A stretch of 64,000 bases of DNA from assembly GCA_041651175.1 (NCBI GenBank), contig JBAZJT010000004.1, positions 62,001-126,000 of the forward strand. Reading direction: 5' to 3'. The DNA comes from Elusimicrobiales bacterium (GTDB taxonomy: Bacteria > Elusimicrobiota > Elusimicrobia > Elusimicrobiales > Elusimicrobiaceae). The notes below the pieces were generated by a model. It did no database searches and had not been told where the DNA came from. It saw only the letters and a program-made list of their open reading frames with translations. The translations under genes were made by a program, and so were the position numbers. Shown here piece after piece: positions 57,331 through 64,000 of this stretch. The stretch's first letter is position 1. The number at the start of each line of letters is the position of its first letter.

Positions 57331-58238
57331 AATTCACCCTTATAATTCCGGCCAGAAACAGCGCGCCGCTGCTTGCAAAACTGCTGCCCGCCGCGCTGGC
57401 GCAATCCCGCCCGCCGGAGGAAATTCTGGTGCTGGACACCTGCTCGGAAGACGGCACCGCGCAAACCGCGCGCGGTTTCGGGGCCAGGGTTATAGAAGTG
57501 CCCGTTGCGGAATTTGACCACGGCGGCACGCGGACGCTGAGCGGCAGGGCCGCCTCGCATCCGCTGCTGCTGTATATGACAGACGACGCTTTCCCCGCCT
57601 CTCCTGACTGTTTTGAAAAGCTGCTTGCCGCCTTTGACGACCCCGCCTGCGGCGCGGCATACGGAAGGCAGCTCCCGAAAGAAAATGCCTCGCCGCTGGC
57701 GGCGCATCTGCGGCTGTTTAATTATCCCCCGCAATCCTGCGCACGCTCCTACGGCGACCGGGCAAAATACGGGATAAAAACCGCTTTTCTTTCCAACAGC
57801 TTCTGTGCCTACGACAAGGCCGCGCTTGAGGCCGCCGGCTGGTTTCGCGGCAACCTTATTATCGCAGAAGATATGCGCGCCGGGCTGGAACTGCTGCTGC
57901 TGGGCCGGACACTGCGCTATCAGGCGGACGCCTGCGTGTATCATTCCCACAATTATTCCGCGCGCCAGGATTTCAGCCGGTATTTCGACATCGGCGTAAT
58001 GCACGCCCGCGAAAAAACGCTGCTCCGGGAATTGCGCGGCGCCGGGGGCGAAGGATTGCGCTATGCCACCAGCGCCGCCGCATACCTGTGGCCGCGCGCA
58101 TGGCTGTATCCGCTGCTGCTGTGGCGCACCTGCGTGAAACTGCTGGGCTACCGGCTGGGCATGGCGCACCGCGCGCTGCCGCTCCGGCTGAACAGAAGGC
58201 TTTCCATGCATCCCCGCTGGTGGGACAAAAACCGGTAG
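57327..58238 (+). CDS. Family 2 glycosyltransferase, rhamnosyltransferase-like
   Basis: 303 residues. GT-A fold with FTLIIPARNSAPLLAKLL, ILVLDTCSEDGTAQTA and LYMTDDAFPAS for the metal-binding acidic motif. EFDHGGTRTLSG, YGRQLP and the C-terminal YSARQDFSRYFDIGVMH are typical of rhamnosyltransferases of the RfbF/WbbL type. Coupled to the FGE-like gene by a 4-base overlap. Likely works on surface glycan. Confidence 0.85.
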   Translation: MKFTLIIPARNSAPLLAKLLPAALAQSRPPEEILVLDTCSEDGTAQTARGFGARVIEVPVAEFDHGGTRTLSGRAASHPLLLYMTDDAFPASPDCFEKLLAAFDDPACGAAYGRQLPKENASPLAAHLRLFNYPPQSCARSYGDRAKYGIKTAFLSNSFCAYDKAALEAAGWFRGNLIIAEDMRAGLELLLLGRTLRYQADACVYHSHNYSARQDFSRYFDIGVMHAREKTLLRELRGAGGEGLRYATSAAAYLWPRAWLYPLLLWRTCVKLLGYRLGMAHRALPLRLNRRLSMHPRWWDKNR

Positions 58239-58295
58239 CGCCGCCCGGCAGCACGCGCCGGAGAAGGCTTCAGCGCGGGAGACTGCTGTTCATCA

Positions 58296-58324
58296 TTGCG
58301 CCGTAGCGGAAAACGTGATACCAT
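58296..58324 (+). promoter_or_regulatory. Predicted sigma70 promoter for the clostripain-like gene
   Basis: TTGCGC, 17-base spacer, TACCAT, about 23 bases before the ribosome site. Same -35 as the promoter at 54642. Confidence 0.55.
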
Positions 58325-58353
58325 GCAAACGGTTCCCAGAACAGGAGGAGATG

Positions 58354-59643
58354 ATGCTTAAAAGAACGGTTGCAACAGCGGCCTGTATGGCCGTGTTCGC
58401 GGCGCTGGCAGGCGCCGCCGTTAATGCCGATTTCGACAGGGGAGGACAGGGCGTGAAAGCCGCCGCGCGCCCGGAAGCGGCGCTGTCGCAGGAAGTCCCG
58501 TCCGCTAAGGCGCAGCCCGCCGTTTTGGAAGAAAAGCAGCCCAGGGCCGCTGCGGACTGGACGCTTATGGTGTTCATGAACGGCAAGAATAACCTTGAGC
58601 CCTACGCCTTCAAAAACTTTTACCAGATGGAGCGGGTCGGCTCCAGCGACAAGCTCAACATCGTCGTGGAGTTCGGGCGCATGGCGAAACACTCCTCCAA
58701 CGACGGCGGATGGAAAGGCTGCCGCCGCTACCTGGTCCAGAAAGCCGACGACAGCAACGCAATCTCCTCCCCCGCGGTGGAAACCTACCCCCAGTGCGAC
58801 ATGGGCGATTACAACCGCGCCATAGACTTCGGCAAATGGGCGATGCAAAAATACCCGGCCCGGCATTACATGTACATCATCTGGAACCACGGCTCCGGCT
58901 GGACCAGGGCCGGCAAGCCCGAGGTGATCAAAGCCATTTCCAGCGACGACGAAACCCGACACCGCATCAACACCCCGCAAATGGGCGATATTCTCAAGGC
59001 GCTGGGGCATATAGACGTCTACGGCTCCGACGCCTGCCTGATGCAGATGGCGGAAGTGGCCTATCAGATAAAGGATTACACCTCCTTTATTGTCGGCTCC
59101 GAGGAAAACGAGGCCGGCGACGGCTACACCTACGACAAATTCCTCAACGCCGCGCTGGCCTCCGGCATGTCGCCCGAAGACGTGGCCAAAGCCGCGGTTG
59201 AAACCTACACAGAGCATTACGGCAGCGGCGCCACGCAATCCTATGTCCGGTCAGCCGCGCTCAAGGGGCTTCCCGGAAAGCTGGACGCCTTTGCCGACGC
59301 CGTCATGCTTGGCGGCGACAAGGCCGCGGTGCAGAAAGCGCGCGCGGATGCCCAGCATTTCGCCGTGGAATACAATTACCGCGACAATGCGGACCTGGGG
59401 CACTTCGTGTCGCTTGTTATAAATTCGCCCGGCTGCCGCGAAGATGTGAAAGCCGCCGGCGGAGCGCTGCTGGACTATCTCAACCGCGAGGTGGTGGGCC
59501 TCAGCCGCGTAACCGACGATTATTCCAACGCGACCGGCCTGGCGATATACCTGCCCGCGCAGGGATACAACATGACCTACGACGAGCTGGCCTTCGCCAA
59601 ATCCGGCAAATGGCCGCAATTCGTCAAATGGCTGCTTAACTGA
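58354..59643 (+). CDS. Clostripain-family (C11) cysteine peptidase
   Basis: 429 residues with a signal peptide (KRTVATAACMAVFAALAGAAVNA). Peptidase core begins at WTLMVFMNGKNNLEPYAFKNF, with catalytic His in YIIWNHGSGW near residue 185 and Cys in VYGSDACLMQMAEVAY near 230; Asp before Cys is the family pattern. ATG 58354 is preferred over 58351 because AGGAGG then has a 5-base spacing. Secreted or periplasmic Arg-specific protease by family. Followed by an intrinsic terminator. Confidence 0.92.
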   Translation: MLKRTVATAACMAVFAALAGAAVNADFDRGGQGVKAAARPEAALSQEVPSAKAQPAVLEEKQPRAAADWTLMVFMNGKNNLEPYAFKNFYQMERVGSSDKLNIVVEFGRMAKHSSNDGGWKGCRRYLVQKADDSNAISSPAVETYPQCDMGDYNRAIDFGKWAMQKYPARHYMYIIWNHGSGWTRAGKPEVIKAISSDDETRHRINTPQMGDILKALGHIDVYGSDACLMQMAEVAYQIKDYTSFIVGSEENEAGDGYTYDKFLNAALASGMSPEDVAKAAVETYTEHYGSGATQSYVRSAALKGLPGKLDAFADAVMLGGDKAAVQKARADAQHFAVEYNYRDNADLGHFVSLVINSPGCREDVKAAGGALLDYLNREVVGLSRVTDDYSNATGLAIYLPAQGYNMTYDELAFAKSGKWPQFVKWLLN

Positions 59644-59660
59644 ACGGCAAACTATTGAAA

Positions 59661-59690
59661 AAGGCCCGCGCCCGGCGCGGGCCTTTTTTT
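59661..59690 (+). terminator. Intrinsic terminator after the clostripain-like gene
   Basis: AAGGCCCGCGC-CCG-GCGCGGGCCTT stem followed by seven T. Strong Rho-independent terminator. Confidence 0.9.
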
Positions 59691-59707
59691 CATCACGGAG
59701 GACACAA

Positions 59708-60784
59708 ATGAAACGGCTTATACTGGCGTTCCCTCTGCTGGCGGGGGCGGCTTTCTCGGCGGAGACGCCGGAAAAGCACATTCAGGTCTACGCGCACAGG
59801 GGAATGCGTTCTTTTTTGCCAGAAAACACGCTGCCGGCCTATGATGCTGCGCTGCGGCTGGGAGTAGACTGGGTGGACATGGACGTAATTCTCACCAAAG
59901 ACGGGCAGGTGCTTGTCTCCCACGACATGGCGCTGAACCCCGACATAACGCGCGGCCCGGACGGCAAATTCATCGCGGAAAACAAGGAATCGCTCAAAAC
60001 CCTTTCCACAGAGGAGCGCGCGGCTTTCAACCGCAAATACGCCGTTCTCGGCATGACGCTGGAACAGACGCGCGTCTTTGACGTCGGACGCCTGAACAGG
60101 AGCAGCGCGTATTCCCGCTTTTTCCCGGACCAGACAGCGATTGACGGAACCAAAATGCCACCGTTGCGCGAGGTGCTGGAGCATGTGAGCCGCATCGCCG
60201 GAAGCGGAGTCGGCTTCCAGCTTGAGATGAAGACGGATCCCGCGCATCCCGAATACAGCCCGGACCCGGCAGCTTTCGCCAAAGCGGTGTACGGGGCGGT
60301 GTCCGCCGCCGGCGCGCTGGACCGCACCGAGATACAGGCTTTTGACTTCCGCTGCCTATACGAACTGCAAAAGCTAAACCCGAAGGTGAAAACAGCCTAC
60401 CTCACCTCGCGCGACAACGAGCGCGGCGGCGAGGACGATTTTTTCAGCCCGGATGCTGCCGCCGCCGGACGCTGGACGGGCGGAAAGCTGGTTAAAAATT
60501 ACGGCAATTCCATTCCGCGCATGGTAAAGGAATTGGGCGGCTTTGCCTGGGAGCCGGAGGACGCCCAGCTTACCAGGCAATCGCTGGACGAGGCGCGCGG
60601 GCTGGGGCTGAAGGTGGTTGTCTGGAGCTGGCCGGAGAAAAACGGGACGGCCTTTGACCCCGCCATGATGGCGCGGCTGATAGACTGGGGCGTGGACGGA
60701 ATAATCACCGACGACCCGGGACGGCTTTCCTCAATGCTGGCGGCGCGGGGGCTGCGGCTGCACAAACGCTGCGATATTCCATAA
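59708..60784 (+). CDS. Secreted glycerophosphodiester phosphodiesterase
   Basis: 358 residues with a signal peptide (KRLILAFPLLAGAAFSA). GDPD core: YAHRGMRSFLPENTLPAYDAAL, VDWVDMDVILTKDGQVLVSHD, GFQLEMKTDP, IQAFDF and DGIITDDPGRL. Releases glycerol phosphate from phospholipid head groups outside the cytoplasm. GGAGG precedes ATG 59708. Its TAA stop is also the left flank of the palindromic element E1. Confidence 0.94.
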   Translation: MKRLILAFPLLAGAAFSAETPEKHIQVYAHRGMRSFLPENTLPAYDAALRLGVDWVDMDVILTKDGQVLVSHDMALNPDITRGPDGKFIAENKESLKTLSTEERAAFNRKYAVLGMTLEQTRVFDVGRLNRSSAYSRFFPDQTAIDGTKMPPLREVLEHVSRIAGSGVGFQLEMKTDPAHPEYSPDPAAFAKAVYGAVSAAGALDRTEIQAFDFRCLYELQKLNPKVKTAYLTSRDNERGGEDDFFSPDAAAAGRWTGGKLVKNYGNSIPRMVKELGGFAWEPEDAQLTRQSLDEARGLGLKVVVWSWPEKNGTAFDPAMMARLIDWGVDGIITDDPGRLSSMLAARGLRLHKRCDIP

Positions 60785-60942
60785 CCTGAAAGTTTCAGTT
60801 GGTGCGAGGACCGAGGCGAAAAAGCGCGAGATAATGCCGAACAAAATTATCCGCGCGTGCTTCACAGCACGAAAGGATAATTTTGTGAAGGCAGTATGAA
60901 GCGATTTTTCGCCGAATCCCGCAGCCAACTGAAACTTTCAGG
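60785..60942. mobile_element. E-type palindromic element E1
   Basis: 158 bases. Perfect 18-base ends CCTGAAAGTTTCAGTTGG and complement, then long pairable arms (gaggcgaaaaagcg with cgatttttcgcc, acaaaattatcc with ggataattttgt) and a centre CGTGC-TTCACA-GCACG. Left flank TAA is the GDPD stop; right flank is TAA (60943-60945). No coding capacity seen. The gap 60785-61032 otherwise holds only the mini-copy below and about 70 bases of unremarkable GC-rich sequence. Confidence 0.85.
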
Positions 60943-60946
60943 TAAA

Positions 60947-60961
60947 CCTGAAACTTTCAGG
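60947..60961. repeat. 15-bp mini-copy made of joined E element ends
   Basis: CCTGAAACTTTCAGG, a perfect palindrome of the outer bases of both E1 ends, flanked by TAAA on each side (60943-60946, 60962-60965). It looks like an excision footprint or an internally deleted copy. Confidence 0.75.
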
Positions 60962-61032
60962 TAAACGCGCCCGCGGCTGGCGGCAGGAACAGGGGCGGCG
61001 GAATACCGGGCAAAACGGCAATACGCCCCGGC

Positions 61033-62946
61033 CTATGCCGCCTGCGGTTCGGGAAGCGGCTCATCCCCGCCGTCCGTTTTCGGGACCGGGATTTGCTCCG
61101 GCTCCGGCGGAACCTGCGGCGCGGGCGCCGCTTCCGCCGGCTTCGGGTTGAGAATGGCGTCTATCTCGGCGGCGTCAACCGTCTCTTTTTCCAGCAATTT
61201 CATGGCAAGCGCGTCCAGCGCGTCCCGGCGGGAGGACAGCAACTCCTTCGCGCGCACGTACGCGGCCTGGACTATGGCGAAAACTTCCTCGTCTATCTCG
61301 CGCGCGGTGGTGTCGGAATAGTGCTGCGGGCGCGCGATATCGCGCCCCAGAAACACCTCGCCGGAATCCTTTTTAAGCGACACCGGGCCCAGCTTTTCGC
61401 TCATCCCGTATTCGGTTACCATCTCCTGCGCGTAGGCCGTAACCTTGGCAAGGTCGTTATGCGCCCCGGTGGTGATTTCGCCGAACACTGTTTCCTCTGC
61501 GGCGCGCCCGCCCAACGTTATCGCCAGCCGGTTGAGGATATGGCTCTTGGTGGTCATGTAGCGGTCTTCAATGGGCAGCTGAAGCGTGTATCCCAGCGCG
61601 GGGCCGCGCGGTATTATGGAAACCTTGTGCACCGGGTCGCTGCCCGGTATCAGCTTGGCCACCAGCGCATGGCCGCTTTCGTGATAGGCGATGATCTTCC
61701 GCTCCGCCTCGGAGATGATGCGGCTTTTGCGCTCCGGGCCGGCGACCACGCGCTCGGTCGCGTTTTCCAGGTCGTGCATATCAACGGCTTTCTTGTCCTT
61801 GCGCGCCGCCAGCAGCGCGGCCTCGTTTATGGCGTTGGCCAGGTCCGCGCCCACAAAGCCCGGCGTCTGCCGCGCCACAACGGAAAGGTCAACGGTAGGC
61901 TCCAGCTTGATTTTTTTGGCGTGGACCTTGAGAATCTCGTGCCGGCCCTTGATGTCGGGGACAGGGACATTGACATGCCGGTCAAAGCGCCCGGGGCGCA
62001 GAAGCGCGGGGTCCAGCACGTCGGGGCGGTTGGTGGAGGCGATTAGAATTATGCCCTCTTTGGACTCAAAGCCGTCCAGTTCTATAAGCAGCTGGTTGAG
62101 GGTCTGCTCGCGCTCGTCATGTCCGCCGCCTATGCCGGCAAAGCGGTGGCGGCCCACGGCGTCCAGCTCGTCTATGAAAACAATGGCGGGCGGGTTGCGC
62201 TTGGCCTGCTCAAACAAATCGCGCACACGGGAGGCGCCGACACCCACAAACATCTCCACAAATTCCGAGCCGGACGAGGTGAAAAACGGAACCCCCGCCT
62301 CGCCCGCCACGGCGCGGGCCAGCAGCGTCTTGCCGGTTCCCGGCGGGCCGTAAAGCAGCACGCCCTTGGGCAGGGTGCCGCCCAGCTTCTGGAATTTCTT
62401 GGGGTTTTTGAGGAAATCTATAATATCCTTGAGCTCCTCCTTAGCCTCGTCGCAGCCGGCTACGTCTGCGAAGGTTGCCTTCTGCTTGGAAAGGTCCTGC
62501 TCCTTGGCGCGCGAGCGGCCAAACGCCATCGCCTGCTTGCCGCCGGACTGCATTCCCCGCATGAAGATAAACCACCACAGGAAGAAAAACAGCGCTATCC
62601 AGCCGATATTGAGCAGCAGGCTGGTAACCCAGCCGCGGTCCGGCTCGCCCTGAAAGTTGACTTTGGCCTTTTCCAGGTCCTCCACCAGCCTGCCGTCGTT
62701 TAGCGGGATGGCGCGGAAGAGGACGGTCTTGCCGCCGTCGCTGTACTCGCCGTGGATAAGGTCCGGCCTGATGGAGAGCTTTTTCACCGTCCCGGCGGCG
62801 ACTTTGGCCTTGAAATCGGAATAGGCGATTTCGGTTTCCTTCGGCTGGGTCTGCATCCGCTGGTAGAACATCAGTATCAGCGCGAACGCCATAACCCACA
62901 GCAGCACCTGCTGCAACGGATTGAACTTCTGTTTCTTTGGAGGCAT
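61033..62946 (-). CDS. ftsH: ATP-dependent zinc metalloprotease FtsH
   Basis: 637 residues. Two N-terminal membrane helices (LLWVMAFALILMFYQ and LLLNIGWIALFFFLWWFIF) flank a periplasmic domain. AAA+ module: GPPGTGKTLLARAVAGEAGVPF, Walker B IVFIDELDAVG and SRH with RPGRFDRHV. Protease site YHESGHALVAKL (HExxH) and a Pro/Glu-rich tail. It removes misassembled membrane proteins and some regulators. It lies 2 bases after hpt. Confidence 0.98.
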   Translation of the reverse strand: MPPKKQKFNPLQQVLLWVMAFALILMFYQRMQTQPKETEIAYSDFKAKVAAGTVKKLSIRPDLIHGEYSDGGKTVLFRAIPLNDGRLVEDLEKAKVNFQGEPDRGWVTSLLLNIGWIALFFFLWWFIFMRGMQSGGKQAMAFGRSRAKEQDLSKQKATFADVAGCDEAKEELKDIIDFLKNPKKFQKLGGTLPKGVLLYGPPGTGKTLLARAVAGEAGVPFFTSSGSEFVEMFVGVGASRVRDLFEQAKRNPPAIVFIDELDAVGRHRFAGIGGGHDEREQTLNQLLIELDGFESKEGIILIASTNRPDVLDPALLRPGRFDRHVNVPVPDIKGRHEILKVHAKKIKLEPTVDLSVVARQTPGFVGADLANAINEAALLAARKDKKAVDMHDLENATERVVAGPERKSRIISEAERKIIAYHESGHALVAKLIPGSDPVHKVSIIPRGPALGYTLQLPIEDRYMTTKSHILNRLAITLGGRAAEETVFGEITTGAHNDLAKVTAYAQEMVTEYGMSEKLGPVSLKKDSGEVFLGRDIARPQHYSDTTAREIDEEVFAIVQAAYVRAKELLSSRRDALDALAMKLLEKETVDAAEIDAILNPKPAEAAPAPQVPPEPEQIPVPKTDGGDEPLPEPQAA

Positions 62947-62948
62947 GG

Positions 62949-63491
62949 TTATATCCTTGTCTTCTTCAACGTTCCGACATAGGGCAGATTGCGGTAAAGC
63001 TCCTTGTAATCCAGCCCGTAGCCGACGACAAACTCGTCGTCTATTTCAAACCCGCTGTAGCGCACCGGCACGTCGGCTTTGCGGCACGGTTTCTTGTTGA
63101 GCAGCGCGCAGATGGAAAGCGATTTGGGTTTTCTGGTGTTAAGATTGTCCAGCAGATAGCGCATGGTCAGGCCGGAGTCCACCACGTCCTCAATGAGGAT
63201 GACGTCTTTGCCCGCTATATTTTCCCGCAGGTCCAGCAGCAGCCGCACCACGCCGGAGGATTTCATCCCGCCGTTATAGGAGGACGGGCAGATGAAATCC
63301 ATGGAGCAGTCTATGCTTATGTTCTGCGCCAGGTCCGACAGGAAAAGCGCGCAGCCGCGCAGCACGCCCACAAGCACCGGCTTTTTGCCGGCGAAGTCGC
63401 GCGAAATCTCGCGCCCCATGGCGCGGACGCGGGCCTTAATCTCGTCGCGCGAGACCAGGACTTTTTCTATGTCGGGATGAATATCCGTCAT
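62949..63491 (-). CDS. hpt: Hypoxanthine phosphoribosyltransferase
   Basis: 180 residues. Salvages hypoxanthine and guanine using PRPP. PRPP motif VILIEDVVDSGLTM near residues 96-109, with the N-terminal KPVLVGVLRGCALFLSDL and C-terminal DDEFVVGYGLDYKELYRNLPYVG of the family. It sits before ftsH as in many bacteria. Confidence 0.96.
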   Translation of the reverse strand: MTDIHPDIEKVLVSRDEIKARVRAMGREISRDFAGKKPVLVGVLRGCALFLSDLAQNISIDCSMDFICPSSYNGGMKSSGVVRLLLDLRENIAGKDVILIEDVVDSGLTMRYLLDNLNTRKPKSLSICALLNKKPCRKADVPVRYSGFEIDDEFVVGYGLDYKELYRNLPYVGTLKKTRI

Positions 63492-63493
63492 GT

Positions 63494-64000
63494 TCAGTCC
63501 GTATAATCCCGCAGCAGCTTGCTGCGCGAGGGATGGCGCAGCTTCCTGACGGCCTTGGCTTCAATCTGGCGGACACGCTCGCGCGTAACTTTGAATATGC
63601 GGCCCACTTCCTCCAACGTGCGCGGATACCCCGTGCCGATGCCGAAGCGCAGCTTGATAATCTCGCCCTCCCGCTCCGAAAGGGTTGCCAGGACGTTGTT
63701 GACCTCCTGCTGGCGCAGGAAATCCACCGCGGAGGAGGCGGGGCCGGGGCCGCTTTTATCCTCTATGAAATCCTCCAGGTGGGAATCCTCGTCCTCGCCG
63801 ATGGGGGTGGCAAGCGATATGGGGTCCTGCATGATTTTGAGGACGTTTTTGACCTTTTCAACCGAGATATGCAGATGCTTTGAATACTCGTCCAGCGCGG
63901 GGTCGCGCCCATGCTCCTGGCGGTAGCGGTTGGTCACCTTGGTGAGCTTGGAGACAAGTTCCTTCATATGCACCGGGATTCTGATGGTGTTGGCCTGGTC
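63494..64000 (-). CDS. rpoD: RNA polymerase primary sigma factor RpoD, C-terminal part
   Basis: 168 residues visible; the gene runs off the right edge, reading DQANTIRIPVHMKELVSKL at the border (region 2.4/3.0). Region 3 (ALDEYSKHLHISVEKVKNVLKIMQDPISLATPIGEDEDSHLEDFIED) and region 4 with the -35-binding helix (RTLEEVGRIFKVTRERVRQIEAKAVRKLRHPSR) are complete. The housekeeping sigma explains the TTGaca/TATAAT-type promoters seen here. Lies 2 bases before hpt. Confidence 0.98.
   Translation of the reverse strand, partial: DQANTIRIPVHMKELVSKLTKVTNRYRQEHGRDPALDEYSKHLHISVEKVKNVLKIMQDPISLATPIGEDEDSHLEDFIEDKSGPGPASSAVDFLRQQEVNNVLATLSEREGEIIKLRFGIGTGYPRTLEEVGRIFKVTRERVRQIEAKAVRKLRHPSRSKLLRDYTD

Noticed and set aside
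60785..60942. E1 as an ordinary intrinsic terminator
   Set aside because: It is 158 bases long with no T tract, and it has flanking target repeats and related copies. It may still act as a 3' hairpin for the GDPD transcript.
1..64000. tRNA, rRNA, prophage or transposase genes
   Set aside because: No cloverleaf, rRNA stretch, integrase or transposase was recognised by reading; a tRNAscan or Infernal run would be needed to exclude small RNA genes fully.

Overview
The window is about 64 kb of GC-rich bacterial chromosome (low-GC islands at 4.9-6.6 kb and 26.0-27.4 kb). Gene content points to a Gram-negative-type anaerobe: many lipoproteins and secreted proteins, a trimeric NAD-linked [FeFe] hydrogenase with HydG and Rex, an electron-transfer flavoprotein with a built-in ferredoxin domain, lysine 5,6-aminomutase, FtsQAZ, FtsH and RpoD. 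A deep-branching anaerobic phylum such as Elusimicrobiota would fit; this placement is inference from content only.

Layout. 1-2 kb: etfB (5' end cut) and a ferredoxin-fused etfA on the plus strand. 2-11.4 kb, minus strand: polyferredoxin membrane protein, TauE/UreH-like protein, ftsQ, ftsA, ftsZ, then a low-GC restriction-modification pair wedged directly behind ftsZ, two lipoproteins and a DUF1015 protein. 11.4-14.9 kb, plus: a spermidine-synthase-like membrane protein and a GT-C/TPR membrane protein. 14.8-21.2 kb, minus: rex, hydC, hydB, hydA, a TM1266-type regulator and hydG. 21.2-25.3 kb, plus: a Clp-type ATPase that has lost its catalytic residues, a small membrane protein and two tandem Cys-rich secreted proteins. 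25.3-27.4 kb: a mobile patch with a duplicated kamE fragment, two 165-bp palindromic elements, a toxin-antitoxin pair and a ribbon-helix-helix protein. 27.4-38.1 kb, minus: one tightly overlapping run (secreted protein, phosphatase, histidine-kinase-like protein, GT2, ExoIII, fumarase, KamC-like, KamB-like, KamD, KamE). 38.2-48.9 kb, minus: flippase-like protein, gamma-carbonic-anhydrase-like protein, response regulator, DNA glycosylase, TPR protein, alpha-2-macroglobulin and a PAP2 phosphatase, the last two separated by a nested pair of palindromic elements. 49-53.6 kb, minus: YciH, MBL hydrolase, YjbQ, YbgC, GT4 and two secreted proteins. 53.7-60.8 kb, plus: mostly secreted or membrane enzymes (hydrolase, HExxH protein, FGE-like protein, GT2, clostripain-like protease, GDPD). 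61-64 kb, minus: rpoD (cut), hpt, ftsH.

How it fits together. Lysine 5,6-aminomutase with its MutS-like and P-loop partners, EtfAB and an electron-bifurcating-type hydrogenase under Rex suggest amino-acid fermentation with redox disposal as H2. Neighbouring genes very often share ATGA stop/start overlaps, so translational coupling is the local habit.

Most unusual signals. (1) A family of about 160-bp long-armed palindromes (here called E elements) flanked by TAA or TAAA; where the flank is a gene's TAA stop codon the stop is regenerated. It includes one element nested in the middle of another and a 15-bp remnant made of just the two ends. (2) A second family (A and B, both exactly 165 bp) with perfect 18-bp ends that differ by compensated changes, each flanked by a 3-bp duplication. 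(3) Two genes (kamE and a GT4 glycosyltransferase) whose 3' ends are duplicated on the far side of a small cargo. (4) A Clp-like protein with both Walker B motifs lost. These rest on direct reading of the sequence; no database search was possible.
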